DNA from: Pseudoips prasinana
Lineage: Eukaryota; Arthropoda; Insecta; Lepidoptera; Nolidae
NCBI GenBank assembly: GCA_951640165.1
Contig: OX621236.1
Span: forward strand, 33,348,948-33,412,947
Direction of reading: 5' to 3'
Length of the DNA: 64,000 nucleotides
Shown: piece by piece, positions 33,701 through 44,457 of the stretch
Position numbering within the stretch: the first letter of the stretch is position 1
Layout of the letters: the number at the start of each line of letters is the position of its first letter
Notes under the pieces: model-generated
The model's input: the letters and a program-made list of their open reading frames with translations, nothing else
Told to the model about the DNA's origin: nothing
Databases searched by the model: none
Translations under genes and position numbers: made by a program

Positions 33701-35984
33701 GTGTGAAGAAGTAACCAATACTAAAAAGCTTTATATTTTAACTTGTTTTCGAAAAAACGTGGTAGAGAGGATAGCAATCAGCATTAGAACGCAAATCTGC
33801 CACTATTGATGACGGGATTGATGTGTTTGTCTGTTTCTGGTATTAGTCATACTAAAAACTGAAGTATATTACAGTTAGAATCTTTGAAGTATTTGAAGTT
33901 GAATATGATATTGTAACTTGACCCTTCACCGTCTGTAGTTTTTAGAGAAAAAGTGTATTTACGTAAAATCTCCAAGATGGCGTTGGTTAATATTAGTAAT
34001 AAAAAAATATGAGATCGATGATAATTACCAGTGGCAAAATGTGCAATATATTTTACGAGTATAGCCGATTATAGTCTCTACTGGTAGATTAAATGAGGCA
34101 CATAACTGCTTGACAGCGATCGATATATGTACCTACCTATGCTGATAGCATTTCTATTAACCATTAGGTATTTAAAAAAAAAAAAGAATAATCGTATTAT
34201 ATAGTAACTGCACTAATAATAGAGAAAATATCAACTATAAATAATAATAGCCCGTTTTACGATCCTATTATTTACGCATTATAAATATTGATCGGTAAAT
34301 ACTTTTGTCAATTTAATTGGACATACAATGTAATCATTATAAATGTAATCATAATTATAATATCATTATAGAAATAGGGAGAAGATTGAATGCTACCGGT
34401 ATGTACCATGTTGCAGTCAAAGGTATAATGCAGCATTTTCTGGGATTTACTCCACCGCACTTTAGTTTTCCACGATTCCTAGGTAATAATTTAAATCTTA
34501 AATACTCAAAAGGTTGTCTTACAATTATGGGTATACCTATTATAGTGGTAGTATTACATCACATGCCATATTAATAAATATTATCATGATGGAGTGACAA
34601 AGATGCTAATAGATCTATAGAATACGGAAGTAATTTCATATTGTTACGAAGTGCTAACGCACGTGGAGACTTTTATGGTAATAATAATACAAAATATCAG
34701 CTAAGATAGTCACTACCTTTAATAAGGGCTATAAAAACTTGTTATTGACTGTGGTCAATAGTAAGTTTTAATGTTTAAAGTTCCATTTCAACGTAGTTAT
34801 TTAATTAATCACTTAATAAAGAAAGTTATACATTTAATTTTAAGCTTTCAGTATCAGTATCATATTTGTTGGAATATTAGGTACCAATAGTAGAAACAAA
34901 AAAATACTTAATATATTAGAAATAACTTTAGTATTTCTATGTAATACACCTTTATGGTGTAAAACCCACGAAAGCAATAAATAAATTGAAATTGATAGTA
35001 GTTTTTTATGGTAGTTTATTTCTAAGAAACAGCACGGAGTTAAACTCGTCAAGACAAACGTCAAATCCGAGGCGCTTAACCGTTTATAATAATAATATCA
35101 ACACGTTTCAGTTACTTCTTTCATTAAGTTTAATATTCAAATAAAATCTGTCTGTACCAACTTAATATGAGAAAAAATCATGTGATATACAGTTTATTGC
35201 GGCTGAGGCGTTGTATCCTAGAATTGTATGTTTGTGTAGTCAAAAGATTCCCCTACTGTAGACCTACAAAATGATATCGACAAATAAAATTTACATTACC
35301 AAAACCATTTTATACATCGTTAATATTTGTCATAATAATAACGACATATCAAGCACTAGGTGAAGTGAACCATGTTTCAATTAATCATTAACAAATTGAA
35401 TGTTATCAACATCTCTAAGAGGCACATGACATATCTTAATATATCATTTTTGTTCGATTGATCGGAATAATTTAATGCACCTTTATAAATCTATTACTTG
35501 ACCTTGTATTATTAGCAATCAATAAAGTTAAATATAAATAATATTGCGAAAGCCTATGTCATTTCAAATTTGATTAAGTACATCAAAACACTTAAATTTG
35601 TATGTTTTAAAACAGACATCCTTTCACTGTAAATAATTGTAAATTAAATATTGTTAGATCTATCAAATTATCATTCAGCCATAAACATTTTATTCACCTT
35701 GACCTGAGTGAAGAGACATTAAACAGAATATATCACGCCTATTATTGCGAAACAATGGTTACCGGTGAAAAGAAAACATCAATAGGTACGTAAAGTACAG
35801 ATCGAGTTTGATTTGCATATCACTCATGTATCTTGTAATCCCGCCCAGACGTACTTTAATCAGTATTCATGGTCAACGATACTATATCTCAAAATATTAT
35901 ATGTTAAAATACTCGTAACTACAGTTAGAATATTGAGAAGGAACGTGTATTATCAATATACTACTGATTTCAATTAAAGTGACT
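33701..35984. other. No gene or recognised repeat
   Basis: A 2.3 kb AT-rich stretch. The frames of 74-85 codons present on both strands have no recognisable similarity. Confidence 0.5.
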
Positions 35985-36180
35985 GCACGTGTGGCGCAGC
36001 GGTTAAGACAGCCGCTTCGCCACTTCGTGTCTCGGGTTTGACTCCTGCGCCGGACAACTATTTGTGTGACCCATAAATAGGTAGTTGCCTCGAGTCTGTA
36101 TTTTGTGTCCGTCAATTATATGTTTGTAAAGTACCCCGCGACATAGGGATTAATTTCCCTAGTGCGGGCGTTATCTATAA
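35985..36180 (+). repeat. SINE family A, full-length
   Basis: The A-box-like gtggcgcagcggttaagaca, the head end cgtgtctcgggtttgactcc, the body ggacaactatttgtgtgacc, and the tail gtttgtaaagtaccccgcga, catagggatta. It is one of the best copies for defining the family. Confidence 0.8.
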
Positions 36181-37189
36181 AAAAGTAATAACTGCAACTA
36201 TAACATAATGAAAAAGTACAGCTAAAAGGTTACACGAAAAGTACTAATATAATACAAATATTTTAATATATTTGTTTTTTTTATATAGTTATTAAATAAA
36301 AACCCATTCCTGTGAAATGAATTTAATTATTTAATCTAATCTCTTAATCAACATTTGTATAGACGGTGAGATTAAATTTAACTTAATGAATTTAATTCTT
36401 CAATTCGTAATCGTAAAAATATTAACTGTTGGGTAAGCAATTAAAATCACTTAACTCGTGTTACCGTTACAATCACAATTTGACTAGTCGTCAAAACGCC
36501 TAGAGGCATGGCTTTTCGTGACCCACGCATACCGTATTCGTGACCACTTGGCTATCTCAATTACACTCTTGTTCGATTTGTTTGAACTGCCTATACACGG
36601 TGACAGTAGAAAAATATTGTTAAATGGGTCATGGTACCATGTTTAGTATTCACACTATTATTTTTAATAATAACATAATCGTACTTACCTACTTGTTTAA
36701 TGTTTAGTAATAGGTTTTAATAATATTTTACTTTACAACGCCATCACATTTATATAAATATATAACAAGTATGGAATGAAATAACCTGTGACCCACAGCA
36801 CCATAATTTTAAATTAATTTTATTTTGCTTTTAAATTAAAGATAGGTTTAATTAATTCCATACCTACAGTACAGCTATAAAGAAATCTGAAAAGGTGGTA
36901 CTAGATCGGAACCAGTTCGTATGTCAAGGTTAATGTGTCTGTTTTGCATATTGGCCTTTTAACGATATTGAGAGTAACGCGTGTTACATTTTACAAACAT
37001 GTGTGGTAGGTCTGCGACCGCGTGGGAAAGGCCGGACGTACCGTGAATTGTCCGATTTCATGTATAGTAGATACACGTTCTGCAATGTTCTATTGTTATC
37101 GGAAAGTGAGATCGTTAGAGATCTACCTTATGATTTCTTGAAGAAGTTTCTACAAATAAGATTAACTAAGGCTAAGTCTGTTTTAATTA
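36181..37189. other. No gene or recognised repeat
   Basis: AT-rich. A frame at 37003-37197 runs straight into a LINE 3' tail and could be a decayed LINE C-terminus, but I see no decisive motif. Confidence 0.4.
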
Positions 37190-37300
37190 GCCTATAGAAT
37201 TGGAAGAGATTGCGAGCCCGTTGTCGTTTATGTTCTTTATATCCAATGTATTTTCTTCCCATATGATTGTGTTCAATAAAGAGTATTCTATCTACAATTA
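37190..37300 (+). mobile_element. LINE 3'UTR tail
   Basis: attggaagagattgcgagcc, ttatgttctttatatccaat and gtgttcaataaagagtattc match the 3'UTR pattern seen at 47795-47905 and, inverted, at 38882-38995. Confidence 0.5.
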
Positions 37301-37589
37301 ATATTCTATAGACTGATGTATACAAATAATTTGAAAACGTATCAGTTTATTGAACATTTTAAAATATATACACATTTTTTATTCTAGTTATAAATGGGAG
37401 AATAAACTTAAGGCAAAAATATTGCCAGTGATGAATGGAAGTCTGCAGCCATTAATTGCAGTATGTCTATACGAGACCTCTGAGGAACATTTAAAGCGTT
37501 TTTACGCTGCGCAAGCAGTTTGATAGTGTTTTTTTTTTAATATTGTCGTCCTTAACAAAATTATAGTCATTAGAACTCATGGGGTAGAG

Positions 37590-37885
37590 CAGTGTCTTTC
37601 AACCTTTTTCACGACGCGCCCGTATAGTATTACGAAATATTTCGCGACCCCCCTACCCGTTTTTACCACATGATCACAGTGTGATATTTGCATCGAAGTT
37701 TTCTCTTGATAGAGTTTTTCTTGATATGTTATTCAATCGAGGATAAGCGATATGACAACTGATGGTTGTGATCACGTCATAGAAGAAATAAAAGAATTTT
37801 CCCTTCCCTATAGAGGCTTCGCGACCCCCTTAAATAGGCTCCACGACCCCCCGGGGGGTCGCGACCCACAGGTTGAAAAACACTG
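37590..37885. mobile_element. hAT-type MITE with 8 bp duplication
   Basis: 296 bp. The ends are CAGTGTCTTTCAACCTTTTT and GGTTGAAAAACACTG, typical of hAT terminal repeats. It is flanked by the perfect 8 bp duplication GGGTAGAG (37582-37589 and 37886-37893). Inside are subterminal cgacccccc-rich motifs (cgcgacccccctacccg, ggggggtcgcgaccc). No coding region, so non-autonomous. Confidence 0.9.
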
Positions 37886-38094
37886 GGGTAGAGGAATAGG
37901 TTGGTGTTAATCACCTGCCCTTGTAACAACCGTCATGGGTTACGGTAAAAGTTTATCAGTAGAGTTGCATTAAGCTTGTTTGCCGACTTTGAAAAAAGAA
38001 CACTTCGTAAACAAATGTTTTAAATATGATTCAAATATGAAACAAAATTTCGTTGTTTTAATTTGTGGTTCAAGTAAACATATGACAGTATGTA

Positions 38095-38235
38095 GGAAGG
38101 AAGCAGGAGGGTTAAATAGGGTCTCTGGAGGGTTAGGTTGGATGCGGGAAGTGTAATGCCAGCAATTATGGAGATCTTTTGGGAGGCCTATCTCCAGCAG
38201 TGGACGTCTTCCAGCTGATATGATAACTGTATTAT
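38095..38235 (+). mobile_element. LINE 3' end, QQWTSSG family
   Basis: gcaattatggagatcttttg, ggaggcctatctccagcagt, ggacgtcttccagctgatat: decayed C-terminus and tail. Confidence 0.65.
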
Positions 38236-38241
38236 ATTATA

Positions 38242-38404
38242 CTAGCTGTGCCCTAGTACTAGTTTCACCCACGTTAAACTTAATACATGATAGCCTATGT
38301 GTTATGCGGATATATGAGCTATATTCCTACAATTTCAGTTTCGTGGTTTTTGCGCGTATGACTAACCATACTCACAAACTTTCGCATTTATAATATTAGT
38401 AGGA
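38242..38404 (-). mobile_element. Helitron-like element, divergent
   Basis: The 3' end ctagctgtgccctagtacta has its hairpin disrupted. The 5' end, on the plus strand, is cgcatttataatattagtag, ga, before T, so the minus strand begins TCCTACTAATATTATAAATG. Confidence 0.6.
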
Positions 38405-38769
38405 TTCGTAAGTACCGCGCGTATAAAAAACGAATTTACAAGTCAATGCAATGGATCAGCGGATAGACGTACAATTTTTATGATGTAGACTGCACCTTCT
38501 GTCCTACATTTTACACAAATGGTACTTACACACAAATAAGTGTAAGTAGGTGCTTGACGATAGACTACAAACATATATGTTGGTTGTACTGCAATACCAT
38601 TATCGGATCACAAAAGCTTCGTAGCGATACAATGCTTCGTTGAATACCTGTAGCTACTGTAAGAGACACAAAGGGTTTTCGAATTCACAGCACAGCATGT
38701 ACGAAAAAATTAAACTACTGGTATTTAGTTAACTAAGTACTATATAAGAGACTATTTTATATCACTATT

Positions 38770-38875
38770 TTGACCGGCTAAGCTAGAGGTCGTGGGTTCG
38801 ATCCCCAAAAAGGACAAATCTTTATGCGATAATAACAATATTTGTTCTGTGTCTAGGTGTAATTGATCTATAATA
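38770..38875 (+). repeat. SINE family B head and start of body
   Basis: gaccggctaagctagaggtc, gtgggttcgatcccc (B-box) and gttctgtgtctaggtgtaat. Confidence 0.6.
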
Positions 38876-38881
38876 AGTAAA

Positions 38882-38995
38882 GTAAAATTAAAATACTCTT
38901 TATTGTACACCATAACTTAAAATTAAAATGAGCATACATATTAAGAACAAAAGGCGGTCTTATCGGTACTGCGATTTCTTCCAGACAAGCAATTA
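38882..38995 (-). mobile_element. LINE 3'UTR tail
   Basis: Inverted: atactctttattgtacacca, aaaggcggtcttatcggtac, gatttcttccagacaa. The minus strand reads ttgtctggaagaaatcgc then caataaagagtat, the pattern of a lepidopteran LINE 3'UTR. Confidence 0.55.
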
Positions 38996-39289
38996 TGGAG
39001 TGGATAGAATAGAAAGGGAAAACAGGGTAGGTAGGTGTAACAATAGGTCAACTTAATGTAAACTTAATATTAATACAACATAATAATAAAAAGAAAAAAA
39101 AATAAATTCATAGAATAATTTAAAAACGTCTAATAAAGCAGGAATGCGCGAAAAAAATCCAAAGGCGACAGCGGTAAATAAATATGCTTAGTAATCTAGG
39201 CAGATAAATACATTATTTTTAAAAATATTTAATAATTGCGCTTGTCTTATTGTTACGGGCAGTACGTTCCACATTTATGTATTAAGAAA

Positions 39290-39415
39290 TATAATATTTA
39301 TGTATTAAGAAATATATAAGTATATTTATCAGTTGGCTGGTTGCCATAGTACGGGCTCTACATAGTTAGAGATCAGATGGCACTATGTTCGTTGTCTCAA
39401 GATATTTGTTTATTT
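39290..39415 (+). repeat. SINE family B tail
   Basis: aaatatataagtatatttat, gttgccatagtacgggctct and gagatcagatggcactatgt. Confidence 0.55.
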
Positions 39416-39649
39416 ATCAAATACAGAGGTTATTTTTAATTTATTTCATCTTCATCTTCCATGGAACTATACAATTTGAAGACCCCCCAAGCATATTTGT
39501 CACTTAAATAATCGTAAATTTTAAAATCAAGCCAAGGCATTGGAAATACATAGTCAAATGTGGTTTTGAATTTGCTTATGGACAATATTTTGTTATCGTT
39601 TGTCGGTTTGTTAAAGAATTATATACATTGATATGATTCTTGAATAGAG

Positions 39650-39720
39650 AATGGACTTATGTTTGCGCACACACTTGTGCAGCACAATATTACTGATTAT
39701 AATGTCTCGTTGTCAAATTA
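39650..39720 (+). repeat. SINE family C tail fragment
   Basis: atagagaatggacttatgtt, tgcgcacacacttgtgcagc and ataatgtctcg parallel 62268-62312. Confidence 0.45.
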
Positions 39721-40169
39721 CGTTCATTAGTGTCCAATTGTTTTTAGAGCTATTAAGCGTAATTTCAATTAGATTTTAAATTACATTTTGTGACACATGT
39801 AGAAAACAATTTTATATATGTGTGAAATTCCAGATTTCTAGAAAGATTTAAATTATTATTCATAAAAACAATGGCTGGCGTAAAATTCGCTGGTTTTATG
39901 GCCATACCTGAAACGCATAGAGTGAGAATGTGAACCATCTAGAACACAATAGATAAATACTAACATGATCTCGTGATAGCTCAGCCAGCACACATATTTT
40001 AGATTTATACGTATATATTTCATACAACGTAGGATTTGACTAATCGAAAACAATTTCAATTATGAATTGGACTGTTTGAACAATAAATTCTATATATGTA
40101 ATTACATTACTAGCACGTAATTCGAATGTCGGACGGCTGCCGAGCCAGAAAGGTGTTTTTTTTAATTAG

Positions 40170-40310
40170 TGATATCAAACGCGAAGCTGGGTAGTCCCTT
40201 GTCGCTAAAAGCTGCTAGATGCGGTGGCGTAGGTCTGGTAACTGTAGAGATCTTTGGGAGACCCCTATGTCCAGCAGAGAAAGTCATTTGGCTGACATGA
40301 TGATGATGAT
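40170..40310 (+). mobile_element. LINE 3' end, QQWTSSG family
   Basis: gctagatgcggtggcgtagg, actgtagagatctttgggag, tgtccagcagagaaagtc, then (atg)n. Confidence 0.6.
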
Positions 40311-40930
40311 GATGAACAATGATGATAAATACTTTAAATGGATTCTTAGCTAACTAGGGACCAGCCATGGTCCTGTCTACATAATATATAAAGATAAATT
40401 AATATATAATTTTCATTGTTCACTTTCGCCAAATAATGACTATGTGCGGAGCAGTTTTGGAGAAGCAAATAAAAGAATACTATTATAGCTCGATATTATC
40501 AACTTTAGTTAGTTAGTTTAGTTTTCTTTTAACACATATCCGTTTTAGTAGTAGAATACTTCTTAAAATAAGTATAATATTCAGATGAAAATTAAGTAGT
40601 AACTAACATTAATTTCACGTGGATACTTCTAAGTCGCAGTATTTGGTTCTAGAAATTAGATGAAATCAAGCTCGTTCATCAAACCATAGAAATTATAGAT
40701 TAGAAGTCACTCCAGTCGTATTTACACTCTACTTTTCACAAATTAATATCTTATACCAGCATCAGCTGTGATTCCGGCATATCATGTTAATTAAACCTTT
40801 CCTATAGAAATAACTATGAACGCTGAAATAGTTAACGCTGTATGGTACAAGAATAGATTCCTGTTTATTTTCTACAGAATTAACTTGAATAATCCAAGTA
40901 ACAATTTATCATAGTAACTTAGTAAGTAAT

Positions 40931-41135
40931 CTAGATGTTAAATTAGACGAAAAAAATTACATTCATACCACACATGGACCAAGTCATCAAAAAAAGCTTC
41001 CAATATGTTAGGCTTTATAATAAGAAACGGTAAAGTTTTTCGAGAGCCGCAAACTGTACAACGGCTTAGTTTGTAGTCTATTAGAATACTGCACAGTCGT
41101 ATGGAGGCCACACTACGCCATACACATAATAGTCC
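40931..41135 (+). pseudogene. Jockey-type reverse-transcriptase fragment
   Basis: Pieces in shifting frames read MDQVIKKSFQYV, LGFIIRNGKVFREPQTVQRL and SLLEYCTVVWRPHYAIHI. I recognise these as the segment after the reverse-transcriptase fingers in jockey/CR1-like LINEs (the KA-x-ML-GF-I-R pattern, then LV-R-S-LEY-C-S-VVW-P). At least one frameshift and several stops are present. No other part of the element is next to it. Confidence 0.65.
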
Positions 41136-41251
41136 GTCATAATAATAATATCTTAATATAGACAGAACCATTGACAATATGTAGTAAAAATATTAGACTT
41201 AAACTAGATAATTAAACATAATCTCTTGACAATAACTTGATAGGAGCTAAA

Positions 41252-42866
41252 CTGCCCAACTAAGCGCAAAAGCGGTATCTTAATGTAAGCAAGTTTCGAG
41301 ATAATTTAAGTTTTGTAAAAAATCCTTTTTTTTTACTTTGTATTATGACTTTTTGCTTATTAAATAGTATTTATATATTATATTGGATCTATTTGTTACT
41401 ACAATAGTTAAAATATCAAAAATGTAAATGGATATACCTTTTTCATGAGATACTGCTACACCGCTTAGTAATTATACAATTAAAATTTGAGTTACCGCTT
41501 TTTCGTTAGTTTTTCTCCTACATGTACGTATACAAAAAAGTATGTATTTTGTATCGAATAAAATATGTATTATTTTAGGAAATAAAAACGATCAAAGTAT
41601 ATTTATGAAGTCTTTTATTATTCAAATTTATAACGGCATAAGAAAATATTTGTAGAAAAAGCGGATTCTATGAAATTAATCTAGTCAAAAGTAGGGAGTT
41701 CTCTCCAAAAGGACACTCTGTTTTGAAGTATAATATTTTGAAAAGATTTCAAAATATTTTCTTTTTTGCTTTTAGAAATGCCTTCCATTGCAGTTTTCTT
41801 CTTTGGTGGTGGCAAAATTTGGGTTTTCAAAATTTTATTGCCAGTAATAGGGTCTTTATTGAATCCAGTTCTGTATGGTACCTAATCAAAACTGCCTCTA
41901 TTGACTTCTACTTCGACCATTTTATTGATATATGGTCACGGTTTAATTCAAGATAGTTTATACTGTGTCGTGTAATCTTCCCAGTCATAAAAATCTTGTA
42001 GAGTCATTTCTTTAGGTTTAGGTTTTTTTCCTGGAGTGCTAACTGCCTGAGAAAAATCTGAAAGTCATAAATTTTATTTTTCATGCGCTTCATCGACAAC
42101 TCCATATATATAATGGAAACTGTCGGCTGACATAAAGGTGTGGCCTGGTTCGAAATATTTTATAACAATCTTATCGGCGTTGATGTCATTTGAATTCACA
42201 ACGTAAATTAAGAAAGAAAAAAATGTCCAATTTTCGTTCTGTGATGAACAATTGTCAACCCACAGTAAGATATTTTTTTTATCTCGATGAAAAATAAAAA
42301 AATGGTAGTATGCACTTATGATTTCGGCTTTGTAGCGTCCTAACAACCCTTCATACCATAATACAGGAAAAACACTCAAACCTTTTCGGCCTTGACCAGT
42401 CGGCACAAAACTTTCGAAGTAAAATGTAAATGTATTAGAAACCCGATCGTATCAACCAAACAATAAGAGCCATTTTAATTTGCCGCTGCAACCGTATCTC
42501 ATAAAAGAAAATAATTTGCGGATCAAGTAAGCATTCAAAAACTAAGCGTTTTAGCGGTAATTCACGCATTTTACATATTTGCCGCTTAATGGCTTAGAAA
42601 AATTGTTGTTGTTGTTAAAGAGATTTGGCGGTATTCAAATATACGGTTGTTTGCCTACTTAATATTGATATACCTCTAATATCCTTAGTGATTTAAGGTA
42701 AAACTGAGATAGAGAAATCTTTCTTAAGGGTATTTTTATATGTTTTCAACAAGATAGCGCTAAAAGGCTTAGTTCATTAGATGCGTATTTTTTAAAGCTA
42801 TCCGATGGTATAAAAATAAATATAAAGATTTTTTTTGAGATACCGCTTTTGCGCTTAGTAGGGCAG
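41252..42866 (-). mobile_element. 1.6 kb DNA transposon with TIRs and subterminal motifs
   Basis: The inverted ends 41252-41283 (ctgcccaactaagcgcaaaa, gcggtatctta) and 42836-42866 (gataccgcttttgcgcttag, tagggcag) match over about 31 bp with few mismatches. TAAA lies on both sides (41248-41251 and 42867-42870), a candidate 4 bp target duplication. Shorter taagcg/agcggtatct-like motifs recur inside near 41450, 41492, 42485, 42543, 42582 and 42757, as in transposons with subterminal transposase-binding repeats. It encloses a decayed DDE-type gene. A 4 bp duplication and this protein type would fit a Sola-like element, which is an inference. The N-terminal coding part is missing, so it is an internally deleted copy. 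Confidence 0.7.
41681..42451 (-). pseudogene. Decayed DDE/RNase H-fold transposase-like gene
   Basis: Open from 42451 to the stop at 42074-42076, then readable in the same frame, with further stops, to TAG at 41681-41683. Key stretches: PTGQGRKGLSVFPVLWYEGL, ILLWVDNCSSQNENWTFFSF, IKYFEPGHTFMSADSFHYIY. After a disrupted patch (42040-42076) come DFSQAVSTPGKKPKPKEM and LQDFYDWEDYTTQYKLS, and finally VSFWRELPTFD. The D-N-C-x-x-Q-N-x-N motif followed by EPGH-T-x-x-x-D matches a large arthropod family of uncharacterised transposase-like proteins. The D of VDN and the D of SAD are plausible catalytic acids. Downstream stops at TGA, TGA and TAG codons interrupt otherwise readable sequence. No N-terminal DNA-binding domain was found. 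The flanking terminal repeats make transposon origin more likely than a host gene. Confidence 0.7.
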
Positions 42867-43179
42867 TAAATATCATTACTATAATAAAATAATTTTTATA
42901 AATGTTTTCATACAATGTGCACCTAAATATCTATGTTACTAGAAATAATAATGTATACAACTATATTACTACAAACATGTTCTGACTATTTAGAAGCGCT
43001 TTTTTGAAGTCTACGTGAATAAAAACCTTTTTAATTTTAAATTTTTTTAACATACTTCGTATTAAAAAAGATCTTGTGGCATCTTGCCTATTCCACAGGC
43101 ACGACTAAGAAGTTATTAAGGCAACAAACTAGTAACCATAACAAATAACACTATTTAGTCGGAACTAATAGCCACTAAC

Positions 43180-43376
43180 CTGTACGATAGAAGCGACGAG
43201 TAACCCGAAGCACAGTGCAATGCTGGTAACCTGCGGAGCATGGGTAGCCTCGATGGTAATGCATGCCGCCACACCGATGGAGGTTAGCAGGAAGGTGCCC
43301 ACCAACTCTGCGATCAGCTGCCGCCATAGGATTTTGTTGTCTGTAATGTCTGATACTCCCACGATGGAGCTGGTCC
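43180..43376 (-). CDS. Aquaporin exon 2 (MIP family, helices 1-2)
   Basis: This 197 nt exon runs from an acceptor (ttctttattcaccag before 43376) to a donor (gttagt at 43179-43174). With the last base of exon 1 it encodes residues 13-78 of a water channel: VGVSDITDNKILWRQLIAEL, VGTFLLTSIGVAACITIEAT, then HAPQVTSIALCFGLLVASIVQ split across its end. Residues 30-54 form helix 1 with the family's AE-x-x-GT motif (A35, E36, G39, T40). Residues 61-78 start helix 2. In insect aquaporins the next exon continues to the first NPA loop, which is absent here. The family passes water across the plasma membrane as a tetramer. The sequence looks like the DRIP/PRIP-type lepidopteran aquaporin, but the N-terminus cannot separate the two. 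Exon phase 1 at the start and 0 at the end are consistent. Nothing indicates a pseudogene. Confidence 0.9.
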
Positions 43377-43559
43377 CTGGTGAATAAAGAAAAAATCTGT
43401 TAGATCTTTGAAAATAATGCTATTTTAATTTTATAGCTTTTTGAGTATCTACCAGTCCGAACCAATTTTTTGGTGTTTAATATAAAAGGAAAGCCTATGC
43501 GAATTATGAGATATTCTTAGAAATATTTCGCTATTATTAGGCTCAATCTATTAATTAAA

Positions 43560-43790
43560 TAATAAGGGTGGTAAAATAATGAAAAAGGAATTGTGGTGGG
43601 CACAATTCTTTTTTCTTTATTTTGGATATCTTCTTTATTTGGCATTGTAAAATACAACCCTAAATTTTCACCTTACTTCTACCAACACCAGTTTTTTTTA
43701 AACAGAAATTTAAAGTTGAATTTTTTGCTGATTTTGATGACTTTTTGAATAGGTCCCTCGATGCAGTACAACCTTTGCCGGGACAGCTAG
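43560..43790 (+). mobile_element. Possible Helitron-like 3' end
   Basis: It ends gtacaacctttgccgggaca, gCTAG before T, a 3' terminus known to me from lepidopteran Helitron-like repeats. The 5' limit is not seen. It lies in the aquaporin intron. Confidence 0.35.
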
Positions 43791-43796
43791 TATCCA

Positions 43797-44039
43797 GGGG
43801 CTCTACCGGCTAAGTGGCCGAACATCGTTTTTTTAAATGGCGTTCAATTGAATAAAGGTAAAGAATGACTTAATCAATCGTGAAATCTGCTTCCATGAGC
43901 ACATATGACGTCATAAATGGTCCGGAACCGATTGTCAACGTTAAAGCCGATTTAACGATTGATTAAGCCATGTTTAACCTTTATTGATTTGAACACCATT
44001 GAAGAAATCGATGTTCGGCGACTTAGCCGTTAGAGCCCC
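43797..44039. mobile_element. 243 bp inverted-repeat MITE in aquaporin intron 1
   Basis: The left arm begins ggggctctaccggctaagtg, gccgaacatcg. The right arm ends cgatgttcggcgacttagcc, gttagagcccc. The arms stay similar for about 90 bp on each side (caattgaataaaggt versus acctttattgattt; gacttaatcaatcg versus cgattgattaagcc). The flanking bases show no clear target duplication. The superfamily is unknown. Confidence 0.75.
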
Positions 44040-44416
44040 AGATATAAATCAAAATACAAAGTGTATTCACTTAGTATTAATCCCCGTGTAGGTTATCATA
44101 CTGGTACATGTAGTTTGCATGTTTGTATTGTCCTTCTTGCATGTGCATATTTTGTGCGGGCGGAAGCGCGGTGTAAATTGCGTCCCGGCTTGATTAAACT
44201 GACAATTGGCGGAATTAAACACTCATTTTGTATTTGATTGTAATGGAGTTCCGCAAAATGACGCTTATTCCATTACTTATAAATGGATATATTACGAATA
44301 TGTTTTCAAGAAAACCCAGGTCAGAAGTACCCTCAACCGGGTTGCATATATGACGAATATGATAGGTAGTAAACGAGGCCAAAGAGGTGTGCAAAATTCG
44401 TGACACATAGAAATCC

Positions 44417-44417
<1 letters not shown>

Positions 44418-44453
<36 letters not shown>
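44418..44453. repeat. (TA)18 microsatellite
   Basis: An uninterrupted 36 bp dinucleotide run. Confidence 0.95.

Positions 44454-44457
<4 letters not shown>

Noticed and set aside
41681..42451. Host gene exon interpretation of the DDE-like frame
   Set aside because: Multiple in-frame stops and flanking terminal inverted repeats with matching TAAA make a transposon pseudogene more likely.
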